Shown here in pieces: positions 11,669 through 24,772 of a DNA stretch of 64,000 nt. Under the pieces are notes generated by a model that saw only the letters and a program-made list of their open reading frames with translations, searched no databases and was not told where the DNA came from. Every line of letters begins with the position of its first letter. The stretch's first letter is position 1. The position numbers were made by a program, and so were the translations under genes. Origin of the DNA: Oscarella lobularis (taxonomy: Eukaryota > Porifera > Homoscleromorpha > Homosclerophorida > Oscarellidae); contig NC_089191.1 of NCBI RefSeq assembly GCF_947507565.1, positions 1 through 64,000 on the forward strand, in the 5' to 3' direction.

Positions 11669-12215
11669 TAATTTGTCCCCAGGACAAACTGTCCACGGAC
11701 AAATTGTCCCAGGAAAAATTGTCCCCAGGACAAATTGTCCCAGGACAAATTGTCCCAGGACAAATTGACCCAGGAAAAATTGTCCCAGGACAAATTGTCC
11801 ACAGGACAAATTCTCCCAGGACAAATTGTCGCAGGACAAATTGTGCCAGGACAAATTGTCCCAGGACAAATTGTGCCAGGACAATTTGTCCCAAGAAAAA
11901 TTGTCCCAAGGAAAAATTGTCCCAAAACAAATTGTCCCAGGACAAAATTGTCCCCAGGACAAATTGTCCCAGGACAAATTGTCCCCAGGACAAATTGTCC
12001 CCAGGACAAATTGTCCCAGGACAAATTGTCCCCAGCACAAATTGTCCCAAGGAGAAATTGTCCCAGGACAAATTGTCCTAGGACAAAATTTCCCCAGGAC
12101 AAATTGTCCCCAAAACAAATTGTCATAGAACAAATTATCCCAGGACCAATTGTCCCCAGGACAAATTGTCCCCAGGACAAATTGTCCCCAGGAAAAATTG
12201 TCCCAGAACAAATTC
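11669..12215. repeat. GGACAAATTGTCC palindromic array
   Basis: About 36 units of 15/16 bp have frequent GGAAAAATTGTCC and ACAGGACAAATTC variants. The array ends CAGAACAAATTCTC and then enters the 48-bp hairpin family, as at 7700. Confidence 0.94.
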
Positions 12216-12340
12216 TCAAAAAATTACAGGGAAATTACAGGGGGTTAGCCAACGTGTCTCTCCTGTAATAAATTACAGCGAAATTACAGGGAGTTAGCCA
12301 ACTGGTCTCTCCTATAATAAATTACAGGGAAATTACAGGG
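12216..12340. repeat. Two to three units of the 48-bp hairpin family
   Basis: The units GGGTTAGCCAACGTGTCTCT and CCTGTAATAAATTACAG match the array at 7707-8766. The last unit runs without spacer into the 21/24-bp satellite at about 12,341 (GGGGGTGTATATATTCTGG). Confidence 0.88.
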
Positions 12341-15300
12341 GGTGTATATATTCTGGCAGGCGGTGTACGTTCTCCGCCAGCAGGCGGTGTACATATTCCG
12401 GCAGGCGGTGTATATATTCCGGCGGGCGGTGTAAATATTATGGCTGGCGGTGTATACATTCTGGCAGGCGGTGTAAGTACTCAGCCAGCAGGCGGTGTAT
12501 ATATTCCGGCAGGCGGCGAACGTACTCCACCAGCAGGCGGTGTATGTATTCCGGCAGGCGGTGTAGATATTCCGGCAGGCGGTGTAAATATTCCGGCAGG
12601 CGGCGTAGATATTCCGGCAGGCGGCGTATATATTCCGGGAGGCGGTGTACGTACTCCGCCGGCAGGCGGTGTATATATTCTGGCAGGCGGGGTACGTACT
12701 CCGCCGGCAGGCGGAGTATATATTCCGGCAAGCGGTGTATATATTCTGGCAGGCGGTGTAAGTACTCAGCCAGCAGGCGGTGTATATTTTCCGGCAAGCG
12801 GTATACGTACTCCGCCAGCAGGCGGTGTATATATTCCGGCAGGCGGTGTATATATTCCGGCAAGCGGTGTACGTACTCCGACAGCAGGCGGTGTAGATAT
12901 TCTGGCAGGCGGTGTACGTACTCCGCCAGCAGGCGGTGTATATATTCCTGCACGCGGTGTAGATATTCTGGCAGGCAGTGTACGTACTCCGCCCGCAGGC
13001 GGTGTATATATTCCGGCAGGCGGTGTATATATTCTGGCAGGCGGTGTAAGTAGTCCGCAAGCAGGCGGTGTATATATTCCGGCAGGCGGTGTACGTACTC
13101 CTCCAGCAGGCGGTGTATATATTCTGGCAGGCGGTGTACGTACTCCGCCAGCAGGCGGTGTATATATTCCGGCAGGCGGTGTATATATTCCGGAAAGCGG
13201 TGTACGTACCCCGCCGGCAGGCGGTGTATATATTCCGGCAGGCGGCGTATATATTCCGCCAGGCGGTGTATATATTCAGGCAGGCGGTGTATATATTCTG
13301 GCAGGCGGTGTAAGTACTCAGCCAGAAGGCGGTGTATTTTTTCCGGCAAGCGGTGTACGTACTCCGCCAGCAGGCGGTGTAGATATTCCTGCAGGCGGTG
13401 TACGTACTCCGCCGGCAGGCGGTGTATATATTCTGGCAGGAGGGGTACGTACTCCGCCGGCAGGCGGTGTATATATTCCGGCAAGCGGTGTATATATTCC
13501 GGCAGGCGGTGTATATATTCCGGCAGGCGGTGTACGTACTCCGCCGGCAGGCGGTGTATATATTCCGGCAGGCGGTGTACGTACTCCGCCGGCAGGCGGT
13601 GTATATATTCCGGCAGGCGGTGTACGTACTCCGCCGGCAGGCGGTTTAGATATTCTGGCAGGCGGTGTAAGTACTCCGCCTGCAGGCCGTGTATATATTC
13701 TGGCAGGCGGTGTACGTACTCCGCCGGCAGGCGGTGTATATATTCCTGCAGGCGGTGTATATATTCCGGCAAGCGGTGTACGTACTCCGCCGGCAGGCGG
13801 TGTATATATTCCGGCAGGCGGTGTATATATTCCGGCAGGCGTGTACGTACTCCGCCGGCAAGCGGTGTATACATTCCGGCAGGCGGTGTATATATTCCGG
13901 CAAGCTGTGTACGTACTCCGCCGGCAGGCGGTGTATATATTCCGGCAGGCGTGTACGTACTCCGCCGGCAAGCGGTGTATACATTCCGGCAGGCGGTGTA
14001 TATATTCCGGCAAGCGGTGTACGTACTCCGCCGGCAAGCGGTGTATATATTCCGGCAGGCGGTGTATATATTCCGGCAAGCGGTGTATATATTCCGGCAA
14101 GAAACTACAACGGCTACAACTACAACAACTACCACAACGGCTACAAAGGTACAACTACTACAACGACTACAACGGCTACAATGACTACAATGACTGCAAC
14201 GGCTACAATGACTACAACGACTACAATCACTACAATGACTACAACGACTACAACGGCTACAACGGCTACAACGGCTACAATGACTACAATGACTGCAACG
14301 GCTACAACGACTACAACGGCTACAACGACTACAACGACTACAACGGCTACAACGGTGTATATATTCCGGAAGGCAGTGTACGTACTTTGCCGACAGGCGG
14401 TGTATATATTCCGGCAGGCGTGTACGTACTTCGCAGACATGCGGTGTATATATTCCGGCAGGCGTGTACGTACTCCGCCGGCAAGCGGTGTATATATTCC
14501 GGCAGGCGGTGTATATATTCCGGCAGACGGTGTATATATTCCGGCAGGCGGTGTATATATTCCGGCAGGCGGTGTATATATACCGGAAGGCGTGTACGTA
14601 CTCCGCCGGCAAGCGGTGTATATATTCCGGCAGGCGTGTACGTACTCCGCCGGCAAGCGGTGTATATATTCCGGCAGGCGTGTACGTACTCCGCCGGCAA
14701 GCGGTGTATATATTCCGGCAGGCGTGTACGTACTCCGCCGGCAAGCAGTCTATATATTCCGGCAGGCGTGTACGTACTCCGCCGGCAGGCGGTGTATATA
14801 TTCCGGCAGGCGGTCTATATATTCCGGCAGGCAGTGTACGTACTCCGCCAGAAGGCGGTGTATATATACCGGCAGGCGTGTACGTACTCCGCCGGCAGGC
14901 GGTGTATATACTCCGGAGAGCGGTGTATATATTCCGGAAGGCAGTGTACGTACTCCGCCGGCGGGCTTTGTATATATTCCGGCAAGCGGTGTATATATTA
15001 CGGCAAGCGGTGTACGTACTTCGCCGGAACGCGGTGTATATATTACGGCAAGCGGTGTACATACTCCGGAGGCAGGCGGTGTATATATTCCGGCAGGCGG
15101 TGTACGTACTCCGCCGGCAGGCGGTGTATATACTGCGGAAAGCGGTGTATATATTGCGGAAGGCAGTTTGCGTACTCCGCCGGAAGGCGGTGTATATATA
15201 CCGGCAGGCGTGTACGTACTCCGCCGGCAAGCGGTGTATATATTCCTGCAGGCGGTGTATATATTCCGGCAAGCGGTGTACGTACTCCGCCGGCAGGCGG

Positions 15301-18300
15301 TGTATATATTCCGGCAGGCGGTGTATATATTCCGGCAGGCGTGTACGTACTCTGCCGGCAAGCGGTGTATACATTCCGGCAGGCGGTGTATATATTCCGG
15401 CAAGCGGTGTACGTACTCCGCCGGCAGGCGGTGTATATATTCCGGCAGGCGGTGTATATATTCCGGCAAGCGGTGTATATATTCCGGCAAGAAACTACAA
15501 CGGCAACAACTACAACAACTACCACAACGGCTACAACGGCTACAATGACTACAATGACTGCAACGGCTACAATGACTACAACGACTACAATCACTACAAT
15601 GACTACAACGGCTACAACGACTACAACGGCTACAATGACTACAATGACTGCAACGGCTACAATGACTACAACGACTACAATCACTACAATGACTACAACG
15701 ACTACAACGGCTACAACGGCTACAACGACTACAACGACTACAACGGCTACAACGGTGTATATATTCCGGAAGGCAGTGTACGTACTTTGCCGACAGACAG
15801 TGTATATATTACGGAAGCGGTGTACATACTCCGCGGGCAGGCGGTGTATATATACCGGCAGGCGTGTACGTACTCTGCCAGCAGGCGGTGTATATATTCC
15901 GGCAAGCGGTGTATATATTCCGGAAGGCAGTGTACGTACTTTGCCGACAGGCGGTGTATATATTCCGGCAGGCGTGTAAGTACTCCGCCGACAGGCGGTG
16001 TATATATTCCGGCAGGCGTGTAAGTACTCCGCCGACAGGCGGTGTATATATTCCGGCAGGCGTGTACGTACTCCGCCGGCAGGCGGTGTATATATTCCGG
16101 AAAGCGGTGTATATATTCCGGAAGGCGGTGTACGTACTCCGCCGGAAGGCGGTGTATATATACCGGCAGGCGTGTACGTACTCCGCCGGCAAGCGGTGTA
16201 TATATTCCGGCAGGCGGTGTATGTATTCCGGCAAGCGGTGTACGTACTCCGCCGGCAAGCGGTGTATACATTCCGGCAGGCGGTGTATATATTCCGGCAA
16301 GCGGTGTACGTACTCCGCCGGCAGGCGGTGTATATATTCCGGCAGGCGGTGTATATATTCCGGCAAGCGGTGTATATATTCCGGCAAGAAACTACAACGG
16401 CTACAACTACAACAACTACTACAACGGCTACAAAGGCTACAAAGGCTACAACCACTACAACGGCTACAACGACTACAACGACTACAACGGCTACAAAGGT
16501 ACAACTACTACAACGACTACAACGGCTACAATGACTACAATGACTGCAACGGCTACAATGACTACAACGACTACAATCACTACAATGACTACAACGGCTA
16601 CAACGGCTACAACGGCTACAATGACTACAATGACTGCAACGGCTACAACGACTACAACGGCTACAACGACTACAACGGCTACAATGACTACAATGACTGC
16701 AACGGCTACAATGACTACAACGACTACAATCACTACAATGACTACAACGACTACAATGACTACAACGGCTACAACGGCTACAATGACTACAATGACTGCA
16801 ACGGCTACAACGACTACAACGGCTACAACGACTACAACGACTACAACGGCTACAACGGTGTATATATTCCGGAAGGCAGTGTACGTACTTTGCCGACAGA
16901 CACTGTATATATTACGGAAGCGGTGTACATACTCCGCGGGCAGGCGGTGTATATATACCGGCAGGCCTGTACGTACTCTGCCAGCAGGCGGTGTATATAT
17001 TCCGGCAAGCGGTGTATATATTCCGGAAGGCAGTGTACGTACTTTGCCGACAGGCGGTGTATATATTCCGGCAGGCGTGTAAGTACTCCGCCGACAGGCG
17101 GTGTATATATTCCGGCAGGCGTGTACGTACTCCGCCGGCAGGCGGTGTATATATTCCGGAAAGCTGTGTATATATTCCGGAAGGCGGTGTACGTACTCCG
17201 CAGGAAGGCGGTGTATATATACCGGCAGGCGTGTACGTACTCCGCCGGCAAGCGGTGTATATATTCCGGCAGGCGGTGTATGTATTCCGGCAAGCGGTGT
17301 ACGTACTCCGCCGGCAGGCGGTGTATATATTCCGGCAGGCGGTGTATATATTCCGGCAGGCGGTGTATATATTCCGGCAAGCGGTGTACGTACTCCGCCG
17401 GCAGGCGGTGTATATATTCCGGCAGGCGGTGTATATATTCCGGCAAGCGGTGTATATATTCCGGCAAGAAACTACAACGGCTACAACTACAACAACTACC
17501 ACAACGGCTACAAAGGCTACAAAGGTACAACTACTACAACGACTACAACGGCTACAATGACTACAATGACTGCAACGGCTACAATGACTACAACGACTAC
17601 AATCACTACAATGACTACAACGGCTACAACGGCTACAACTGCTACAATGACTACAATGACTGCAACGGCTACAACGACTACAACGGCTACAACGACTACA
17701 ACGGCTACAATGACTACAATGACTGCAACGGCTACAATGACTACAACGACTACAATCACTACAATGACTACAACGGCTACAACGACTACAACGGCTACAA
17801 TGACTACAATGACTGCAACGGCTACAATGACTACAACGACTACAATCACTACAATGACTACAACGACTACAACGGCTACAACGACTACAACGACTACAAC
17901 GGCTACAACGGTGTATATATTCCGGAAGGCAGTGTACGTACTTTGCCGACAGGCGGTGTATATATTTCGGCAGGCGTGTACGTACTCCGCCGACAGGCGG
18001 TGTATATATTCCGGCAGGCGTGTACGTACTCCGCCGGCAGGCGGTGTATATATTCCTGCAGGCGTGTACGTACTCTGCCAGCAGGTGGTGTATATATTAC
18101 GGCAAGCGGTGTACGTACTCCGCCGGCAGGCGGTGTATATATTCCGGCAAGCGGTGTATATATTCCGGCAGGCGGTGTATATATTCCTGCAGGCGTGTAC
18201 GTACTCTGCCAGCAGGTGGTGTATATATTACGGCAAGCGGTGTACGTACTCCGCCGGCAGGCGGTGTATATATTCCGGCAGGCGGTGTATATATTCCGGC

Positions 18301-20771
18301 AGGCGTGTACGTACTCCGCCGGCAAGCGGTGTATATTTACCGGCAGGCAGTGTATATATTCCGGCAGGCGGTGTACGTACACAGCCGGCAGGCGGTGTAT
18401 ATATTCCGGCAGGCGTGTACGTACTCCGCCGGCAGGCGGTGTATATATTCCGGCAGGCGTGTACGTACTCCGCCGGCAGGCGGTGTATATATTCCGGCAG
18501 GCGGTGTACGTACTCCGCCGGCAGGCGGTGTATATATTCTGGAAAGCGGTGTATATATTCCGGCAGACAGTGTAGGAACACCGCCGGCAGGCGGTGTACA
18601 TATACCTGCAGGCGTGTACGTACTCCGCCGGCAAGCGGTGTATGTATTCCGGCAGGCGGTGTATATATTCCGGGAGGCGGTGTATATATTCCGGCAGGCG
18701 GTGTATATATTCCGGCAGGCGGTGTATATATACCGGCAGGCGTGTACGTACTCCGCCGGCAAGCGGTGTATATATTCCGGCAGGCGTGTACGTACTCCGC
18801 TGGCAAGCGGTGTATATATTCCGGCAGGCGTGTACGTACTCCGCCGGCAAGCGGTGTATATATTCCGGCAGGCGTGTACGTACTCCGCCGGCAAGCGGTG
18901 TAGATATTCCGGCAGGCGTGTACGTACTCCGCCGGCAGGCGGTGTATATATTCCGGCAGGCGGTGTATATATTCCAGCAGGCGGTGTATATATTCCGGCA
19001 GGCGGTGTACGTACTCCGCCGGCAGGCGGTGTATATATACCGGCAGGCGGTGTATATATTCCGGAAAGCGGTGTATATATTCCGGAAGGCGGTGTACGTA
19101 CTCCGCCGGAAGGCGGTGTATATATACCGGCAGGCGGTGTATATATTCCGGCAGGCGGTGTATATATTCCTGCAGGCGGTGTATATATTCCGGCAAGCGG
19201 TGTACGTACTCCGCCGGCAGGCGGTGTATATATTCCGGCAGGCGGTGTATATATTCCGGCAGGCGGTGTACGTACTCCGCCGGCAGGCGGTGTATATATT
19301 CCGGAAAGCGGTGTATATATTCCGGAAGGCGGTGTACGTACTCCGCCGGCAGGCGGTGTATATATTCCGGCAGGCGGTGTATATATTCCGGCAGGCGTGT
19401 ACGTACTCCGCCGGCAAGTGGTGTATACATTCCGGCAGGCGGTGTATATATTCCGGCAAGCGGTGTACGTACTCCGGCTGCAGGCGGTGTATATATTCCG
19501 GCAGGCGGTGTATATATTCCGGCAAGCGGTGTATATATTCCGGCAAGAAACTACAACGGCTACAACTACAACAACTACCACAACGGCTACAAAGGCTACA
19601 AAGGCTACAACCACTACAACGGCTACAACGACTACAACGACTACAACGGCTACAAAGGTACAACTACTACAACGACTACAACGGCTACAATGACTACAAT
19701 GACTGCAACGGCTACAATGACTACAACGACTACAATCACTACAATGACTACAACGACTACAACGGCTACAACGGCTACAACGGCTACAATGACTACAATG
19801 ACTGCAACGGCTACAACGACTACAACGGCTACAACGACTACAACGGTGTATATATTCCGGAAGGCAGTGTACGTACTTTGCCGACAGGCAGTGTATATAT
19901 TACGGAAGCGGTGTACATACTCCGCGGGCAGGCGGTGTATATATACCGGCAGGCGTGTACGTACTCTGCCAGCAGGCGGTGTATATATTCCGGCAAGCGG
20001 TGTATATATTCCGGAAGGCAGCGTACGTACTTTGCCGACAGGCGGTGTATATATTCCGGCAGGCGTGTACGTACTCCGCCGACAGGCGGTGTATATATTC
20101 CGGCAGGCGTGTACGTACTCCGCCGGCAGGCGGTGTATATATTCCTGCAGGCGTGTACGTACTCTGCCAGCAGGCGGTGTATATATTACGGCAAGCGGTG
20201 TACGTACTCCGCCGGCAGGCGGTGTATATATTCCGGGAAGCGGTGTATATATTCCGGCAGGCGGTGTATATATATTCCGGCAAGCGGTGTACGTACTCCG
20301 CCGGCAGGCGGTGTATATATTCCGGCAGGCGGTGTATATATTCCGGCAGGCGTGTACGTACTCCGCCGGCAAGCGGTGTATATATACCGGCAGGCGTGTA
20401 CGTACACCGCCGGCAAGCGGTGTATATATTCCGGCAGGCGGTGTATATATTCCGGCAGGCGTGTACGTACTCCGCCGACAGGCGGTGTATATATTCCGGC
20501 AGGCGGTGTATATATTCCGGCAAGCGGTGTACGTACTCCGCCGGAAGGCGGTGTATATATTCCGGCAGGCGGTGTATATATTCCGGCAAGCGGTGTACGT
20601 ACTCCGCCGGCAGGCGGTGTATATATTCCGGAAAGCGGTGTATATATTCCGGAAGGCAGTGTATATATTCCGGCAGGCGTGTACGTACTCCGCCGGCAGG
20701 CGGTGTATATATTCCGGCAGGCGTGTACGTACTCCGCCGGCAGGCGGTGTATATACTCCGGAGAGCGGTGT
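12341..20771. repeat. 8.4-kb 21/24-bp satellite with five TACAAC blocks
   Basis: The satellite has two interleaved unit types: 21 bp (GGCGGTGTATATATTCC plus GGCA) and 24 bp (GGCGGTGTAC + GTACTCCGCC + GGCA). The 24-bp unit is a near-perfect 20-bp palindrome with one mismatched pair. Five blocks of 6/9-bp GGCTACAACGACTACAAC-type repeats interrupt it, each opened by AAACTACAACGGC: about 14,101-14,352, 15,491-15,753, 16,388-16,858, 17,468-17,911 and 19,548-19,851. After each block the same GGTGTATATATTCCGGAAGG resumes. Unbroken frames exist on plus (12,440-15,979) and on minus (12,438-15,374), because units are multiples of 3 and lack stops on both strands. I do not call them genes. Confidence 0.93.
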
Positions 20772-22668
20772 AATGACGCGTTTCTCTCGAGTCAGGGTAG
20801 CGGCATGAGCGCGGAAGGAACGAGACGATTGCTGAGGAATTCCACGTGGCGGTCTGCTGGAGACGTCCATTCTCTGAACGCTGAGAAGGTACGTCGACGC
20901 CGGGAAGAGAGTCGCACCCAACGGTATCGGCGATTGAAGCAAACGTTGGACGCTCGACGTCGTCTGTCTCCACGGAACGAATCCAGGCGATTTTCCCGTT
21001 GGAAACAGGGGAGGAAGTCGGTTTTCTTTGCCGAGCTGCATTTCCGCATAGTCGTCGTCTTCGTCGCCAAAAAACGACACTTTCATCACTTGAAAATGCT
21101 GCGGGTTGATCTTGAGAGCGGCAGCCGTCTTCTCCGACTGTCCTTTAACGACTTGTTCGTCGTCGTGGTCGTCGTCGTCGTCGTGGTCAACGTCTTCATC
21201 GTCCATGTGAAAGGATTTTGCAAAGGAATCCTCGTCGTCGCTGTCGTCAGCGGAGTCTTTCATTTCAGTGTCGCCGTCCAATATGAGAGGAGTTTGAGTT
21301 TGTGACGGGATAGGATCGGAAAGCGGAAGACGCTTGAGTCGGCTTCGGCTGCTGATTGGCAGCCGCCGCCGCCGCCGCCGCCGCCGCTTCTCCTTTCTGA
21401 CGTTTCTTGGCAACCGCATTTTCCTCGTCGGAATCCTCGTCAACGAGGCCATACTTGGAAAAGTGATCAACCTATAGGGAAGAACGCCTGTAGAATAGAT
21501 AGACAAAAAACGCATGCCGTGTCTACCTTGAAAGTCCACGCTCCGCTTCCAGGTTCGTAGTCAATGAATGTCGCGCCCATTTTCGCCGTTAGACGCTCCA
21601 CTTTGTCAGAATAGCGCATTGATGCGAGTCGTTCAGGGTCCTAAAGAAAGAAAGAATATCGTATGAGAGCCATCTTCATTGGGTTTCAGAGTTTTTGCCT
21701 TGATTGCTTCTCGCGTCGATTTATCAATTGGCCACGTCTTTTCGAGGTACACAAACGCGCCTTTGTTCAATTCTTCGCCACAGGAAGGTTTGACGTCGTC
21801 GTCGTCGTCGGGATAGACGCAAATTTCTTTACGTCTTATATGAACTGAAAAAGATTAGTTTTCAAAAAAGCGAAGATCTAATCAATTAAAAATTTCACCG
21901 ATTTCGTCCAAATTCAATCCGCGAACATTCGTCTTCCCTTCGAAAACGACGTACCCGTATCCCTCTCTTCCTACCTTGAAGTCCTCCACTTCGATGGGCC
22001 CAGACGAATTGTGGGACGGAGCCAACGCTTGCAATTCGGCCAACGACGGCTTCATGTAATAACCGGGCCGCGTCAAAGTGATGCCCGTCGTCGGATCGAC
22101 TTTTCCCGTTCCACCCACCGAATCGGCGCCAGACGGACTCGCTCCGGAGGGAATGCTCTCGTCTCCGATCGCCGAAGACGCAGCGGGAGTGAATCCAGCG
22201 AACGTAGGAGGCTCCGCCAGCCCTCCAACGGTGCTCTCAGACGGAGTATAACTAAAACTTAAGAAAGAGAAAAGACTGAGAGCGAAGCCGGTTTTCTATT
22301 GAAATTTCTCCCACTCACGTATCCGAGAAGAGATTTCCGCCTGAGATTTCCCCCTGACGTCGTCTTCGGCGTGCTGCTGGCCACTTCGGAGCCGTTCTTG
22401 TTATGAGCGCGGAAAGAGCCGCGTTGGATGACGTCGACGTCGCGGCGGCGATGGCGGACTGTCCGACCGAAGGAGAAGCCCCTGATTGACTCGTATTGAA
22501 GGTCACACTTTTCTAAAACGATCTATGTAGTTGTTGAAGCTGCGTTCTGGACTACTACGACATTTACGTCTCGTGTCGATTTCGGCTTGATGACCAACGT
22601 CTTCACGCTCTTCCTAGGAACGAGCATATCGTGCTTCATCTTCGACAAATCCCATTCGTCGTCGTTGT
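20772..22668 (-). CDS. NUP98: NUP98-NUP96 precursor, central fragment
   Basis: NUP98 and NUP96 are nuclear-pore proteins made from one autocleaving precursor. The fragment, read on minus, has these exons: 22,568-22,668 (with VPRKSVKTLVIK); 22,319-22,512; 21,899-22,251 (start of the autoproteolytic domain, LTRPGYY, GREGYGYVVFEG); 21,699-21,844 (IRRKEICVYPDD, WPIDKSTREAIK); 21,527-21,640 (DPERLASMRYSDKVERLTAK); and a last exon from 21,471 beginning VDHFSKYGL, which contains the His-Phe|Ser cleavage site. The intron 21,641-21,698 appears to use a GC donor. The NUP96 start (acidic region, then INPQHFQVMKVSFF) lies at about 21,330-20,990 but in a different frame from HFSKYG. An intron or an indel is required; without it the first frame stops after GRRH near 21,270. 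No GLFG-repeat exons and no NUP96 alpha-solenoid exons exist in the window. Repeats replace both ends, so this is a partial or broken gene. Confidence 0.85.
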
Positions 22669-22689
22669 CTGCGACTTCGAAAAGAATTG

Positions 22690-23005
22690 ATTCTAAGGCC
22701 CTGAAGATAAAGTTGAGGGCATAAACTTCGATTCTAAGGCCCTGAAGATAAAGATGAGGGCCTAAACTTTGATTCTAAGGCCCTGAAGATAAAGTTGAGG
22801 GCATAAACTTCGATTTTAAGGTTCTGAAGATAAAGATGAGGGCCTAAACTTTGATTCTAAGGACCTAAAGATAAAGTTAAGGGCTTAAACTTTGATTCTA
22901 AGGAGCTAAAGATAAAGTTGAGGGCCTAAACTCTGTTTCTAAGGCCCTGAAGATAAAGTTGAGGGCCTAAACTTCGATTCTAAGGCATTGAAGATAAAGT
23001 TGAGG
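22690..23005. repeat. ~41-bp hairpin minisatellite
   Basis: About 7-8 units of roughly 41 bp contain AGGCCCT, a GAAGATAAAGTTG spacer and AGGGCCT: 7-bp inverted arms, followed by AAACTTCGATTCTA. The units begin only about 20 bp upstream of the first visible NUP98 exon. At about 23,006 they run directly into the 48-bp hairpin family. Confidence 0.9.
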
Positions 23006-24772
23006 GCCCAACGGGTCTCTCCTGCAATAAATTACAGCGAAATTACAGGGGTTAGCCAAAGGGTCTCTCCTGTAATAAATTAGAGCGAAACTACAGGGGC
23101 TAGCCAAAGGGTCCCTCCTGTAATAAATTACAGCGAAATTACAGGGGCTAGCCAAAGGGTCTCTCCTGTAATAAACTACAGCGAAATTACAGGGGGTTAG
23201 CCAACGGATCTCTCCTGTAATAAACTACAGCGAAAGTACAGGGGCTAGCCAAAGGGTCTCTCCTGTAATAAACTACAGCGAAATTACAGGGGGTTAGCAA
23301 ACGGGTCTCTCCTGTAATAAACTACAGCGAAATTACAGGAGGCTAGCCAACGGGTCTCTCCTGTAATAAATTACAGCGAAATTACAGGGGGTTAGCCAAC
23401 GGGTCTCTCCTGTAATAAATTACAGGGAATTAACAGGGGGTTAGCCAACGGGTCTCTCCTGTAATAAATTACAGCCAAATTAAAGAGGCTAGCCAACGGG
23501 TCTCTCCTGTAATAAACTACAGCGAAATTACAGGGGCTAGCCAACGGGTCTCTCCTGTAATAAATTACAGCGAATTTACAGGGGGTTAGTAAACGGGTCT
23601 CTCCTGTAATAAATTACAGCGAAATTACAGGGGGTTAGCAAACGGGTCTCTCCTGTAATAAATTACAGCGAAATTACTGGGGCTAGCCAAAGGGTCTCTC
23701 CTGTAATAAACTACAGCGAATTTACAGGGGGTTAGTAAACGGGTATCTCCTGTAATAAATTACAGCGAATTTACAGGGGGTTAGCAAACGGGTATCTCCT
23801 GTAATAAATTACAGCGAAATTACAGGGGGTTAGCAAACGGGTATCTCCTGTAATAAATTACAGCGAAATTACAGGGGGTTAGCAAACGGGTATCTCCTGT
23901 AATAAATTACAGCGAAATTACAGGGGGTTAGCAAACGGGTCTCTCCTGTAATAAATTACAGCGAAATTACTGGGGCTAGCCAAAGGGTCTCTCCTGTAAT
24001 AAATTACAGCGAATTTACAGGGGGTTAGCCAACGGGTCTCTCCTGTAATAAATTACAGCAAAATTACTGGGGCTAGCCAAAGGGTCTCTCCTGTAATAAA
24101 TTACAGCGAATTTACAGGGGATTAGCCAACGGGTCTCTCCTGTAATAAATTACAGCAAAATTACAGGAGGTTAGCCAACGGGTCTCTCCTGTAATAAATT
24201 ACAGCGAAATTACAGGGGGTTAGCAAACAAGTCTCTCCTGTAATAAATTACAGCGAAATTACACGGGCTAGCTAACGGGTCTCTCCTTTAATAAATTACA
24301 GCGAAATTACAGGGGCTAGCCAAAGGGTCTCTCCTGTAATAAATTACAGCGAAATTACAGGAGGTTAGCCAACGGGTCTCTCCTGTAATAAATTACAGCG
24401 AAATTACAGGAGGTTAGCCAACGGGTCTCTTCTGTAATAAATTACAGCGAAATTACAGGGGCTAGCCAAAGGGTCTCTCCTGTAATAAATTACAGCGAAA
24501 TTACAGGGGGCTAGCCAACGGGTCTCTCATGTAATAAATTACAGCGAATTTACAGGGGCTAGCCAACGGGTCTCTCCTGCAATAAATTACAGCGAAGTTA
24601 CAGGGGGCTAGCCAACGGGTCTCTCATGTAATAAATTACAGCGAATTTACAGGGGCTAGCCAACGGGTCTCTCCTGCAATAAATTACAGCGAAGTTACAG
24701 GGGGCTAGCCAACGGGTCTCTCATGTAATAAATTACAGCGAATTTACAGGGGCTAGCCAACGGGTCTCTCCT
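23006..24772. repeat. 48-bp CCTGTAAT/ATTACAGG hairpin array (long copy)
   Basis: About 37 units of 47-50 bp belong to the same family as 7707-8766. Period 49 was measured at 23,401-23,450. Unit variants (GGTTAGCAAACGGGTATCT, GGCTAGCCAAAGGGTCTCT) are locally homogenised. The last three or four units form a doublet repeat of about 97 bp, with alternating TCTCATGTAAT and TCTCCTGCAAT variants (24,520-24,740). The array ends CTCCTGTAAGGACAAATTG. Confidence 0.95.

Noticed and set aside
12440-15979. 1,179-codon plus-strand frame in the 21/24-bp satellite as a giant structural protein
   Set aside because: A nearly equal frame is open on the opposite strand, unit lengths are multiples of 3, units contain no stops on either strand, and there is no signal peptide, splice structure or non-repetitive domain.
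20777-21330. Plus-strand frames over the NUP96 region (Val/Leu-rich)
   Set aside because: They are the antisense of Asp/Glu-rich NUP96 sequence that matches a known protein on minus.
7707-24772. 48-bp hairpin arrays as a CRISPR array
   Set aside because: There are no unique spacers: the whole unit repeats, the host is a eukaryote, and no cas genes are present.
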